Origin: Erpobdella octoculata | Lineage: Eukaryota; Annelida; Clitellata; Hirudinida; Erpobdellidae | DNA length: 64,000 bases | Direction: 5' to 3' | NCBI GenBank assembly: GCA_963978895.1 | Contig: OZ022247.1 | Location: 2,301,369 to 2,365,368, forward strand | In this document: positions 52,490 through 63,929 of the stretch, in pieces | Numbering within the stretch: the first letter of the stretch is position 1 | Layout of the letters: each line of letters opens with the position of its first letter | Position numbers and translations under genes: made by a program | The notes under the pieces: generated by a model | The model's database searches: none | Seen by the model: the letters and a program-made list of their open reading frames with translations, nothing else | Told to the model about the DNA's origin: nothing

Positions 52490-52690
52490 CAACCGATTCT
52501 ACCACAACCGCCACAACGTTCAAATTACCGTTATCCAAGCATGGATACTAAATTTTATTTATCCTTTTATTTCTTAATAAATATTTAAACTTAAAATGGA
52601 TGTCTACAGGCAGAAATTTTTTAAACCACTATAAAAATATTAGGTTGTGTTACGTTGATTTGGTCTTTTGACGGCGTCATAGATTACGGT

Positions 52691-52724
52691 TATAAACAAA
52701 TAAATTTCAAATTAGTTTAGTCGC
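52691..52724 (+). promoter_or_regulatory. Candidate core promoter of LRR-Ig gene B
   Basis: tataaac at 52691-52697 and tttagtcg about 30 bp downstream, aligned with the same elements of copy A. Confidence 0.35.
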
Positions 52725-52751
52725 CGTTAGTGTTTATTAAACCTTTTAAAC

Positions 52752-54738
52752 ATGAGGTATAATTGTGGCAAAGAAATAATTGTTCTGCTGCTGCTGACTA
52801 TGAATTTTGCTTCAAAAGTTTTCCCGGAATGTAATTTATCTTTCAATTCAACTGTGGTTACATGTAAACAAGATTTGGTTAGCAATATACCTGCAGATCA
52901 ATGGTCTAAAGTAAAAACTGTCAATCTAAGAAATCTTAGATTTAGTAAGTCGCAATTGAAAACCGTCAGCTCAAATATGACATTGAATCTTGAAACGTTA
53001 GAAATTTATAGATGCGCAATAGACTATGAAAATTCCAAACTTATAGAAGTTTCACGAACTATAATAATTAAAAATAGTGTTATGAATAATTGTGGTCGTG
53101 GTCAGTTTAGTAACAGTGGCAAGAAAGATGAATTGTATTTTGAAAATGTCGTCATCGAAAACTACGAAGGATCGTTATTAGAAGGAGCCAATGTGACAAG
53201 GATTACATTCCAAAACGTCGCAGTTCAACAAGCACATAAGATTATATTTGAAAACTGTTCTGTGATTGATTTAACAATTCAAAAAGGTTCCAAGATTAAC
53301 GTTACAGAGGTGTGCAACCTCAAAACTCTTGAATTAATGAGGTTATTTAAAACTAAAGTCAAGTTTCCAAGAAATTGTTTTAAAGTAAGTTATTATTTTA
53401 CCCTGGTCAACGTGATATAATATCTTGAATTGCCAAGTATTTTTCTAAATCATTTTAATCAAACAGCAGTCGAAAGTTTGATAATACATTTTTATAGAAA
53501 GCTTTTTAAAGTGTTTTCAACGGTTTTACATGTTGCATCATCGTTAAAATTATAATTTAAAGTCTTAAAGTGGCTTATAAATTTTATGTTAAATAATATT
53601 TAAACTATTGATTATTTAGAAGCACGAAAAACTGAAGAACCTCTTTTTTACTGAAGTTATCTCAAATTGGAGTTTCTTATCTGGCATGAAAAGTCCATTG
53701 GAAATTTTAGTGATTTACGATTCTGATATACCGGTGCTCAAGGAAGAATGGTTTCAACACATTGGCAAATCTCTTAAAAAATTAACAATGAGTTCGACCA
53801 AAACTAAACAAATTGAGAAAAATATTTCTAAGAGATTCGTTAATCTTACATCATTATCCTTTCAAGCTAACAAACTGGAAAGCCTTCCTGTGGAACTTCT
53901 GGATGTCTTCTCAAATCTCGAGGAACTCGATATAAGAGGAAATCCATTTGTGTGCAATTGCTCAATCAGCTGGTTCACCAATGAAAAACTTTCTCGTTTT
54001 GATTTGAAAAATCGAATTGACTGTACAGATACAATTAAAAAGGAACTTTTATTTAATGGTACTTTGTGTCCAAGTAATGCATCATCGCAAGAGAAAACCA
54101 CCCAGCTTGCCACTCTTGTTTCACCTTTATTAGAATCTCAAACACCTTTCCAAACAACTTCCACATGCCCATCACAAACATACCAGACTCATCTGGAGAC
54201 GAGCTCATCAGTTGAGCATTCAGTTGACAATAAGGGTATATCATCGGAAGAGTTGAGCACTTTGAGTCCAAGTAATGCATCATATACAGCAATTTCTACA
54301 GGTCCAGAAATGACAAATGATGAAACTACAGCAAAGACACCTAAAAAATCAACCAGCATTCAAAAACCAATTCCACAAATTCTTGGTTTCAGAGCATTTA
54401 TCGATAAGAATAATAAACAGTTGGCATTGAGATGTGCTGTTTTTGCAGATCCACCAGCGAAAGTTATAATCGAATGTCCAGACGGTTTTTCAAAATACTT
54501 TCCAAACGATAAAATGGATAAATTGTTCAACATTACATACAGAATTAGAAATGTGACAAGCAAAGAACTTGGACTCTACAGTTGTCGTGCAAAAAACGAA
54601 CATGGATGGGGCAATAAATCAATTTATGTTGAATTTGAATTAATTGAGTTTGACATATTGGATGATTCTTTCTCTCTGAAACTTGCATATTTTCGTGCAT
54701 CTTTAATTTTAAGTGTGTTTAATTTATTTTTGAGATAG
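52752..54738 (+). CDS. LRR-Ig surface protein, copy B
   Basis: Exons 52752-53384 and 53620-54738, joined at phase 0 (aaa|gtaagt ... tatttag|aag), 583 residues. Same architecture as copy A: signal peptide (IIVLLLLTMNFASKVFPE), LRR region, LRR C-cap (NPFVCNCSISWF), Ser/Thr linker, Ig domain (GLYSCRAKNEHG), hydrophobic C-terminus. The linker and Ig part are almost identical to copy A, whereas the LRR exon differs at many residues. A 5-bp deletion near the end changes the last residues from FVVIYF to FNLFLR, shortening the hydrophobic tail. Membrane anchoring of this copy is therefore less sure. A polyadenylation signal lies at 54868. Confidence 0.87.
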
Positions 54739-54867
54739 TTATTTTTACAACTGTTTGATTACTTAATTAAGGTTGGTGCACTTAATTTTTAGGAAGTTAT
54801 AAGTCAAGAGTTTTTACAATTTATAGATAAAACCGTATATAAGTTGTTTATAAGCGTATTTACATTG

Positions 54868-54873
54868 AATAAA
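54868..54873 (+). terminator. Polyadenylation signal of LRR-Ig gene B
   Basis: AATAAA with following A run, conserved with copy A. Confidence 0.5.
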
Positions 54874-55055
54874 AAAAAATTAAAAATCAGTTTTTGTTCT
54901 CAAATTTTACTGTGCTTATTTTAAATTTGTCTTTATGTTTTGCCGAAAATTTGCTTTCTAATAAACTATAATAGTTCTTATAGTGGGCCGGTTAACTGAT
55001 AAAAAACCACTTCATCGTGCAAACGCTATTGACAAGCAAAAAATTTTGTAATTGC

Positions 55056-55166
55056 CTGATATTGCCACATTCTGGGAAATTTAGAAAAAAATCACCTTTT
55101 TTGGTCCCGCTCCTGTAAGAAATGTCATTTTTTTCTAACTTTCCCAGAATGTGGCAATATCACAGG
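55056..55166. repeat. Hairpin element downstream of copy B
   Basis: Arms gatattgccacattctggga and tcccagaatgtggcaatatc are intact. The partner second hairpin at about 55271 has lost most of its right arm. Confidence 0.8.
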
Positions 55167-55563
55167 CGATCAAACTGGCGAAAAAAAATAAATATTTTGT
55201 TTTTTATTTGTTGGTTTGCATATACTTCATATAAAGAATGAAGAAAACAAGATAAAATAGATGAATAATTAAATTTAGAGTGAGTAGACCTACGGAAAGA
55301 AACACGCAATTGAGGCAGAAGTCATGTTTCGTATCAACATTTATTTATTTGTCTATTTTTTTTCACTGGCTGCAATGCTTAAAAGACTTCTAACAGTTGT
55401 ATTTCTGACCACTAGACACTAGACTAAAGGACTGATCGTAATCAACTCCTTTCTTTTGAGCATAACCTTCAATTACAAGTCTTGTTTTGTAACGTTCGAT
55501 GGAACCGTCTGAATTAGTCTTTACTTTGGCATGGAATAACCTTTTTCATCAAACTTGCTGGAA

Positions 55564-55755
55564 TTTGCTGGGCGTTGGTGGCAATGTGGTTAAGCGTTCG
55601 CCTGTTAGCCTAAAAGTCGGCGGTTCGAATCTCACGCACAATAAACAACTGCCTCTAAATGTTGTAGTGGATCTCATCACACGAGAGCTTCTGTCTTCTG
55701 AAGCACTCTAAAACCAGGTTAATTTAATTTAATTTAATTTAATTTAATTTATACT
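55564..55755 (+). mobile_element. tRNA-derived SINE, copy B
   Basis: A-box-like ggtggcaatgtggtt, B box ggttcgaatctc, and a longer (aattt)n tail than copy A. It lacks about 15 bp just after the B box that copy A has. Confidence 0.7.
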
Positions 55756-55822
55756 GTTTTCGATTTAATAATTACATTTGTATTGATCGTGTATCACATT
55801 GTAAATTTTCGGGTGTTTATGT

Positions 55823-56229
55823 GGACCAGAACGGGCACGTTGTTTTTTCCGGATTCATTTGACACCGCTTTGCTCCTATTGGTCATAGGCTCACGACTTA
55901 TTACCGCTGTACTCTTGACTCCTACTATAGAGAAAGAGCTACTGGGGTTAACACTACCGCGATCAATTTAACAACGCGCCAAACAAGAAAGACCGATTAG
56001 ATAAATCGATGGGTAATGAGTAAAAACCATTGATATAACAATGGTAAAAACAATATTTTGATTTGATTTTAAATCGTGCAAAATCATTTTCGCTTGTGGA
56101 AATTTGATTTCAAATAAAAATAAAAATCAGGCATTTTCAAATTATTTCAAATCAAAATAAAAAATCACATAATATGATTTAAATCACGATTTAAAATCAT
56201 TTGATTTCAAATCTTACCCAACACTGTAT
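55823..56229. mobile_element. Probable MITE inserted in copy B
   Basis: Absent from copy A at the matching point (42555/42556). It ends on the minus strand as cagtgttgggtaagatttg, a common hAT-type terminus, with atttaaatca-rich interior. The flanks share tatgtg on both sides. Confidence 0.5.
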
Positions 56230-56849
56230 GTGGTTTTCTTGTTGAGAGATCTGCTGTTTTTATGCTTTTGTTTACTATTGTGACTTTTAAAACAAACATA
56301 GAGTTTTTACCTGTCCTTTACTTTTTACACCACTTTTAATAACATTGGCTTTCTTTTATTTTTGTTTGTTTGTATAAAGGTGGCCCTTTAGGGCAATGTC
56401 TTGTTTTATGTTTTCCTTTTTCTAGTTTTTTTTCGATGTGTGTAAGAAGTAAAATAAAAAAAATAATAAAAAAAATTATTTTGATATAAATAAAAATTCT
56501 AGCTGTAAATAAAATGAGAAAGTGAAACAATTAATGCTGGTGTAAAATATTAAAGCTGTTGGAGCACTTCAAGGAAAACAAAATGGTAGATAAGATGGAA
56601 ACAAATTTATGTATGCTAGTTTTATATACCATGCTTCAAGCTTAGTTGGATAAATTACATTTATAAAATAATATGTAGTATTGATCCTATGCAATGTAAT
56701 TTAACGTTTGCTTACAGTAATGTAATGCAAAATGATTAATAAAATGTTGTAGAATGTGATGTATCCCAATGTAATACAATGCAATGTAATTATCATTTGG
56801 CATAGATTTCTATAAAGGACAGACAGACAAGACAGACTCACAAACATTC

Positions 56850-56890
<41 letters not shown>

Positions 56891-57183
56891 ACTCTACTAG
56901 TAATCGAACCCACGTGTCTACGGCAACACCGCCTCGCCTAAATGCAAGCGCTCTTACCAACTGAGCCACCGACCATCCCCAAAAAAGGATGGCTAGAAGT
57001 CTCAGTCTTTCGGAGCTACTTATATATATATAATAAGTAATTGAAAATCAAGTCGTCTTGCACGGATCGAGTTTATACCAATAATATATAAAACAAAGTG
57101 AGCTCATTTAAAACTTAATGCAAATTTACCAATGAATAAATACCCCTTTATTTATTTTATATTATACAGGAAATAATTTCCAA
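56230..57183. other. Gene-free stretch with SINE and (TA)n
   Basis: AT-rich. It contains a (TA)n tract at 56851-56888 next to a tRNA-like SINE head. The part 56281-57183 is missing from copy A. Confidence 0.5.
56893..56980 (-). mobile_element. tRNA-derived SINE head
   Basis: On the minus strand an A box ggtggctcagttggtaagag and a B box gtgggttcgattac are spaced as in a tRNA gene, but the tRNA fold and 3' end are not preserved. The (TA)n tract follows as a tail. Confidence 0.6.
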
Positions 57184-57532
57184 GAAAGTTGTCGACCTTA
57201 AGTGGAGAGTTATTTTTAATAGAGTGCGTATGAACGAAAATTTACTCCCTCGCTATGTCAAAAACATGTTACCTATATACAGACCGAAGTTGAATGACGA
57301 CATGAATGCTGGAACATTTAAAAACTTGAACGCAATGACGCAAAGGAATTGTTTCGCCACGCTAAAAAAAAGAAAAAAGTTCGGCTTAGGTACACAAGTA
57401 CACATATATAGTCAGCCCATCACGCACGGGCCAGACAACAAACCTATCACCAAAACGGATAATAATTTCAAGTATCGCGATGTGTGCCCAGTGTGTCTAT
57501 GCATGCATGTGTGTGTGTGTGTGTACAGTTAA
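57184..57532 (+). CDS. Candidate terminal exon of unrecognised gene
   Basis: After an acceptor (ttatacag at about 57163-57170) an open frame runs to TAA at 57530-57532, followed at once by AATAAA. It encodes a basic sequence with LLPRYVKNMLPIYRPKLNDD, FATLKKRKKFGLGTQ and ITHGPDNKP. A diverged partial copy lies at about 45030-45170. The last residues are Cys/Val-rich because of a (GT)n tract. No domain is recognised; it may be an old mobile-element piece. Confidence 0.3.
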
Positions 57533-57572
57533 ATAAATCAACAATGCAACATTCAATTCTCACAAATTAACG

Positions 57573-57854
57573 CTAATAAATAAATAAAGAGATGGACAAA
57601 GTCAACGCGAAGGCCACAGAAAAAGAAACGGTCGCTTTGGAAGCGTGCGACGGAGTTGGGCGAATGCTCATGCACTGCTTCATCATGATTTCGGAATTCT
57701 TAACGTTGCACGAGTTGGAGTCGGAGCAACAGAACTGGCACTTGTCTTTCTGGAACTTGGGCTCTGGGCAGGGCTCGTCAGGCCTTTGTGTCTCGCCAGG
57801 CAGGAAAGGGCTGCACGAGGTCATGGACACGTTTTGGACCAGGTCAAAAAGATA
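57573..57854 (-). CDS. Terminal exon of a Ly6/uPAR-type GPI-anchored protein
   Basis: After the acceptor ttttttcaag the exon reads YLFDLVQNVSMTSCSPFLPG, then a Cys-rich part ending CQFCCSDSNSCN. That is the CCxxxxCN end of the three-finger Ly6/uPAR fold. It is followed by about 40 residues closing in a hydrophobic tail (VSFSVAFALTLSISLFIY, stop at 57573), as expected for a GPI signal. The 5' exons should lie to the right on the minus strand but were not recognised. The role is unknown: Ly6 proteins modulate receptors or channels at the surface. A truncated copy lies at 42616. Confidence 0.65.
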   Translation of the reverse strand, partial: YLFDLVQNVSMTSCSPFLPGETQRPDEPCPEPKFQKDKCQFCCSDSNSCNVKNSEIMMKQCMSIRPTPSHASKATVSFSVAFALTLSISLFIY

Positions 57855-57989
57855 CTTGAAAAAATTAAGAAATATTTATTTTAAAACAAAATTAATATGA
57901 AAATTTTAAATTAGGAAAAGCTTGGCAGCTTTCATTTCTAAATGCTTTTATAAACTTCTAATCTATGTTATTATTTTTACACACTTTTA

Positions 57990-58265
57990 CTTAACTTGAC
58001 TTCTCTGTCTGTCTGTCGTCAAATTTTGCAATCGATTTTAAACTAACTAGCTAGAGACTTAAAAATTTAAACATACCTCCGAACTAATTAACAATGCATT
58101 TTTATCAAATTTTCGAATTGATTGAAAAAAATTTAATTAAATAATTATTTGTAATATTTCCATCAAACTATTTATTGTCTATGCTAATATGCTCGTTGTT
58201 TATGCAACAGAATGTGGCCTACACAATCGATTACATAAAAGTGTGTTTTTAAAAAACTTTGTTTT
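57990..58265. repeat. Dispersed repeat, TCTG head, second copy
   Basis: Matches 47755-48002: ctgtctgtctgtcgtcaaat at the start, gaatgtggcctacacaatcg near the end. 58266-58840 has no gene; its first 120 bp resemble 42895-43000. Confidence 0.6.
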
Positions 58266-58851
58266 TTTATTCACTTGTTTCCAATCAATTGTTGAGTCTT
58301 TTTTTGTTCATAGATTTTCTTCAAATTTATATACATTCTTTTGCTTGAAGACCATGCAATATTCAATAATTAGTTTAGCAAAAAAGGGGGTTTCCAAAAA
58401 AAAGCAAAACACTGCTTTTAAAATTTTAATGATTCAGGTTATAGTATAGTATATAGTTTATCTTCTAAACAGTAAGTCTGGTTCAAAAATTTTATTACGT
58501 ACACTTAAATAATATTTTTAAGTCTTCAGTACATTTGTACATAAGCGGTTTAAACAAAAATTTATGTTTCCTAGATGTCGCATCAATATATGTTCTCATA
58601 AAACCTGCAATAGACAATGTGACAGAATTGCAAAAATATTCTAGCTGTCGATTGTCAATATATAAACGATTTTAAAAAATACGAAGTTTTTTACGGTTCA
58701 CTTGTTACTTATGGCAACTTAATTTTTGGTGGTCAATCCTGAGAGTTTCAGAAAATCCGTAGGCAATGCCCAGTTCTGATAAAAACACCCCGCTACATCT
58801 AATAGCAACTGACTAGAACTATGATGGAATACAAGATTTAAGTGCTTAGAA

Positions 58852-61321
58852 TCATAATAAACATACAACTATAACAAGAAGACTAACATAACACTTTACT
58901 GAACGGCAGCTTTTTTTATAACACTCGCTGCAACCGCAGGTTATTGTCGGCATCTAGATTGAATGGAAAAAAATTATGAAAAGTTTTAAAATGTATTAAC
59001 ATATATTTGTATATATTATTTTTACATTAAAAAATAAATACTAAAAAAATTTAAATCAAACCCTTTCAGATGTTGTCTTTGTGACTTCGTGGCTAATGTT
59101 AAAGCTAGACGTCGAGGTTCCGATGCTGACATCGTGGCTGGAAGTCGATGTTTTAATGCTGACATCGTGGCTGGAAGTCGATGTCTCGATGCTGACATCG
59201 TGGCTGGAAGTCGATGTTTCAATGCTGTCATCGTGGCTGGAAGTCGATGTTCCGATGCTGACATCGTGGCTGGAAGTCGATGTTCCGATGCTGACATCGT
59301 GGCTGGAAGTCGATGTCTCGATGCTGACATCGTGGCTGGAAGTCGATGTCGCGATGCTTGCATCGTGGCTGGAAGTCGAGTTCTTGTTGTTGCCATCGTG
59401 GCTGGAAGTCGATGTCTCGATGCTGACATTGTGGCTGGAAGTCGATGTCTCGATGCTGACATTGTGGCTGGAAGTCGATGTCTCGATGCTGACATCGTGG
59501 CTGGAAGTCGATGTCTCGATGCTGACATCGTGGCTGGAAGTCGATGTTCCGATGCTGACATCGTGGCTGGAAGTCGATGTCTCGATGCTGACATCGTGGC
59601 TGGAAGTCGATGTCGCGATGCTTGCATCGTGGCTGGAAGTCGAGTTCTTGTTGTTGCCATCGTGGCTGGAAGTCGATGTCTCGATGCTGACATTGTGGCT
59701 GGAAGTCGATGTCTCGATGCTGACATTGTGGCTGGAAGTCGATGTCTCGATGCTGACATCGTGGCTGGAAGTCGATGTCTCGATGCTGACATCGTGGCTG
59801 GAAGTCGATGTTCCGATGCTGACATCGTGGCTGGAAGTCGATGTTCCGATGCTGACATCGTGGCTGGAAGTCGATCTCTCGATGCTTGCATCGTGGCTGG
59901 AAGTCGATTCGATGTTGTCATCGTGGCTAGAAGTCGATGTCTCAATGCTGATATCGTGGCTGAAAGTCGAGTTTTCGTTGTTGACATCGTGGCTGGAAGT
60001 CGATGTTTCGATGCTTGCATCTTGACTAGAAGTTGATGTTACGATGCCGTTATCGGTGCTTTCAGCATAAGCACCACTAAATCCTTCAGTGACAGGAGAG
60101 CTATCAAAATTGCCATCGTGGCTGGAAGTCGATGTTTCGATGCTGAAATCGTGGCTAGAAGTCAAATTCTCGTTGCTGGCATCGTGGCTGGAAGTCGATG
60201 TCTCGATGCTGACATCATGGGTAAAGGTTGAGTTCTTGTTGCTGTCATCGTGGCTGGAAGTCGATGTTTCAATGCTTGCATCTTGACTAGAAGTTGATGT
60301 TACGATGCCGTTATCGGTGCTTTCAGCATAAGCACCACTGAAGGATTCAGTGACAGGAGAGCTATCGAAATTAGTGATGTCGATATCTGTACGATGAATA
60401 TCCGTCTGAACGATGCTGTTACTTGTAGCTGCTTGTTCGAGAGTACTGCTTGACAAGCTATCAGTTAGTTCCACGACGGTGAAGTACTCTGTAATATTTT
60501 GAGATGTCGGTTCAACAGGTTTGCTGGTTATGTCACGGTATGTATCCGTGGTAAGTAAGCCGGAATCACCTTTACTGAAAAAAATGAGGTTTTTAAATTT
60601 CTTGTTTCATTGATAAGAGTCAGAGAACTGCACAGGCCGGGCCAGACCTTAATTTTTAGGGTTTTCAAATCGGCCAAACATCAGTCAGGCCAGACCGGGC
60701 CGAGCCAAAATTTTTTGCTAAGTATAGGGATTTTAGGTTTGTAAAATAGGCCGGGCCCAAATTAAACCGGGACGGGTCGAGATGAGTAGCCGACTGGCCG
60801 GATCGGACCGGCTCGTGCAGTACTTTAATAGGAGTGTCGTCTAACTTGGTGACTGAACTTTCGCTTTGTAATTGCGTATTTTCTATCATACTTGAGATGT
60901 CGATAGTCGAGATTGAACTGTCGGGACTAGTATTATCAAGTATATATGACGATATATCCTTGTTTTTATTGGTACCGGTCGTGATAATGGAACTGGTCCA
61001 GAAGAGAGTTGAAAGCTCGCTTGATTGAGTAGAATCTCTGGACGAAGTGTCAACAGAGAAATCGGTAGTCTCCTCAGTGGAAAGTAAATCAGGAAAACTC
61101 CAGATGGTTGAATCAATTGATCGGAAAGTTTCACCATCATTCTTGAGGACGTTGCTCGTTGACGACTCTGACTCTGGTACGATTGGCCCAGGTGAGACCA
61201 CAGTGCCAATCGAGGCCAACTTCGGATCTGTCTCAGGTTTTTCAGTTGTGAGATCCAATTGTGCCGAAATGCACACCGTTACGAGACAGAGAGCAACTAA
61301 CAAATGGATAATTTTGGCCAT
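58852..61321 (-). CDS. Ser/Thr-rich mucin-like surface protein with 11-residue repeats
   Basis: The ATG at 61321 opens a signal peptide (IIHLLVALCLVTVCISAQ) and a Ser/Thr/Asp-rich first exon to about 60890-60838. A second exon from about 60567-60575 to 59058 begins KGDSGLLTTDTYRDITSKP and carries about 30 repeats of the type TSTSSHDVSIE (33 bp). An in-phase donor (gaaagg|gtttga) and an acceptor at 58954 would add a last exon, 58953-58852. It ends TCGCSECYKKSCRSVKCY plus a hydrophobic VSLLVIVVCLL, a plausible GPI signal. The repeats are ideal O-glycosylation targets. The junction between exons 1 and 2 is unresolved because a MITE sits there and several donors are possible. No homolog is recognised. 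Confidence 0.65.
59100..60030 (-). repeat. 33-bp coding tandem repeat with 264-bp higher-order unit
   Basis: About 28 units contain atcgtggctggaagtcgatg (plus strand). Distinctive monomers (gtcgcgatgcttgc followed by gttcttgttgttgcc) recur at 59348 and 59612, exactly 264 bp, or eight monomers, apart. Further diverged units extend to about 60290. Confidence 0.95.
60621..60827. mobile_element. Short hAT-like MITE at the mucin exon 1 border
   Basis: Left end cagagaactgcacaggcc and right end (reverse complement taaagtactgcacgagcc) are similar inverted repeats. They are bordered by ataagagt (60613-60620) and ataggagt (60828-60835), an 8-bp duplication with one mismatch. The GGGCC-rich interior matches 44245-44385. 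Confidence 0.65.
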
Positions 61322-61599
61322 CTTTTTATTTTATTTTGATATGAATTAACTGGAAAAATCGTTTTTTAAATTATCCAGTCGAGTTTTCTGTAAAATATCA
61401 TTAAATAAATATCGGTTAATTAAATAGTATTTCTTAACTACGTTAACTTAAATACATCTTAACTAAAAAAAAAGCTAACTTTTTAATGTGTACCTTTCAC
61501 GTTAGGAACTGCAGTGTTACAATGTTAATCGCGATTAAACGAGTTTGATAGCGGCGCACCACTATTTATCGTGGCATGTGCCGCGAGACCACGGCAGGA
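61322..61599. other. Upstream flank of the mucin-like gene
   Basis: AT-rich 5' flank. No certain TATA or initiator was chosen. Confidence 0.3.
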
Positions 61600-61812
<213 letters not shown>

Positions 61813-61903
61813 ACCTATACTAAAATGATTGATAACTATACTGTCTTTACTTTTCCAGTTCCACGTCTTTGTCCGACAAAGTTTGTCGATGTTTTGACGC
61901 CAA

Positions 61904-62155
<252 letters not shown>

Positions 62156-62559
62156 TGGAAAAGTACAAAAAATAGGCTTTTTGAAAAACAGTATTGTAGT
62201 AAGAAAATATTAAAAAGATGAAAAATATAATAAATAATAAATTATAATTACAAATAACCAAAAGAAGAGATGGCATCAAGTCAATGAACATAAAAGACCA
62301 TACATGCGAATGTGTGGGATAGCAAATTAAGTGCTACAAAAAATTTTCCGTCTGATGAAATGCATTGCTTTTTCCAGACTTTGCACTTGTCCAGCGATAA
62401 CCTACTAACACTGGCGTATTTGGTGGGGCCATCCTGCCATGCCCCCCTTTGTGCGCGGCGCAATTTTTGCACCGTGGAAAATGTGGAAACTTGTCCAATA
62501 GTACTATAAAAAAACTTATAGTACTTTAAAAAAAACTTATAATACTTTAAAAAAAAACT
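62156..62559. other. No recognised gene
   Basis: Mixed sequence; 62340-62480 is GC-richer but has no known domain. A short motif, acttatagtacttta-aaaa, is repeated about three times at 62512-62565. Confidence 0.35.
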
Positions 62560-63015
62560 TATTTCTTGCCATTCATTGACACCTGCATCACACAACTGAT
62601 GGAAAGATTTAAAAATCACATCTAAGCAGCCGGTCAGATTAGTGCACTTCTGCCAGATTATGTCACTAAAATCTCTTTTAAAGAAATTGAAAAGGATGGT
62701 AAGTTGTACCATAGATTTTTGCATGGCGATGGATTGATCTCTCTGGAAACGGAATACCTGACATGGAAACGGTATTGGGATCATCAGGAAGAGAAAACGC
62801 TAGCCGGTAACATGATGGTTGCGCTCAAAATCGGCTGTGGAAATGTGGTAATGCCCAGCTGTGACAAAACAACTCCACGTTTTGCAACACTGCCGGTCGC
62901 CACCGCGCACGGCGAAAAATCAATTAATTAATATGGTTCCTTGAAATTTATAAACAGTTACTTGAGGTCGACAATGTGCGAAGACAGGCTAAATGGTCTT
63001 AACCATTATTTTTTT
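62560..63015 (+). pseudogene. hAT transposase C-terminal fragment
   Basis: One reading frame with two in-frame stops: FLPFIDTCITQLMERFKNHI, stop, ISALLPDYVTKISFKE, then LISLETEYLTWKRYWDHQEE, FATLPVATAHGEKSIN, stop, then LKFINSYLRSTMCEDRLNGL. The LRSTM..DRL.GL block is the conserved hAT dimerisation region. The N-terminal half and terminal repeats were not seen. It is a different subfamily from the element at 45755. Confidence 0.8.
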
Positions 63016-63838
63016 TACTTTGTGTATGATAACCAAATTTGTCAACCCCTAAAATTCCTAATGAGGCAATGCAACCTGTGCCCATTTGGTCCAACCATTT
63101 ATTTTTATTCGGCAAACGCCAGTGCCTATTAATATCGATTCAGTTGGTTAAAAACTGCTTGTTGGCTCGCCCTGTGGACGCCTTAGCTGTACGCTTGTGG
63201 CTTCATTTCCGTAGAAATGGTTAGTAGTCTATTACCCACATCACCCTGATCCACGCACATTTATCTATTAAATTCATTTATCTATTATATTATACAACAT
63301 AACAACGTGTATAATGCTGCCGTTATGCTGAGTACAGAAGTATAATTAAGAAGTTTTGACTTTGAATTTAAATTTATTGAAAGCTCTTTGATATTCCATG
63401 GTTCGAATATCTTTCTCTCTTTTTTTTTAATTTCTCTCTCTCTCTCTTGATTTTTCTTTCCTCTCTCTCTTTTCTTATCATCTCTTTTACTTTCCTTTTC
63501 TTTGCTTCTCCATTGCGATGATGCTCTCCTCCATCCAATGCGGACGCAGCAGGCGCGGATCCGCAAAATGGCACACTTTCTTGTTTTTGCGCGATTGCAA
63601 TATTTAACCTGAAAACAGGCGGGCACTATTTACTTGTCGGGTGATGAACGGCCTGCTTGTTGACACTGGATTAAAAGGCGCAGCATTACAGCCGGAAGTT
63701 GAAGGGAATGGAGATGTGGTGGTAGCGATTCAGATTAACCATCTCTCACTCACTTTCTCTTTCTTACTCATTCTCTCTTTTCTTCTCTCTATCTTTCCCA
63801 CACAAACGCACCTTGTTTTTTGGCTATTTTTAGTGTTT
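63016..63838. other. No recognised gene
   Basis: Contains a CT-rich tract at 63410-63500 and short frames without known domains. A moderately GC-rich part at 63500-63740 may be unique. Confidence 0.35.

Positions 63839-63924
<86 letters not shown>
63839..63924. repeat. (TA)n microsatellite
   Basis: About 42 perfect TA units; the window ends 76 bp later without another feature. Confidence 0.95.

Positions 63925-63929
<5 letters not shown>

Larger units (their letters stand above)
52490..55822. repeat. Segmental duplication, copy B
   Basis: Direct-orientation partner of 39016-42555. Past 55822 the homology is interrupted by a roughly 400-bp insertion and resumes at 56228. Confidence 0.85.

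Noticed and set aside
56893..56980. Functional tRNA gene on the minus strand
   Set aside because: Good internal promoter boxes but no matching acceptor stem. It is followed by (TA)n.
59081..60036. Three overlapping long frames on both strands over the 33-bp repeats
   Set aside because: A 33-bp repeat keeps several frames open. Only the minus frame giving TSTSSHDVSIE connects to plausible flanking exons and a signal peptide.
62281..62784. 167-codon minus frame with several Cys
   Set aside because: It overlaps the hAT transposase fragment on the plus strand, which has clear family motifs. The Cys pattern fits no domain.
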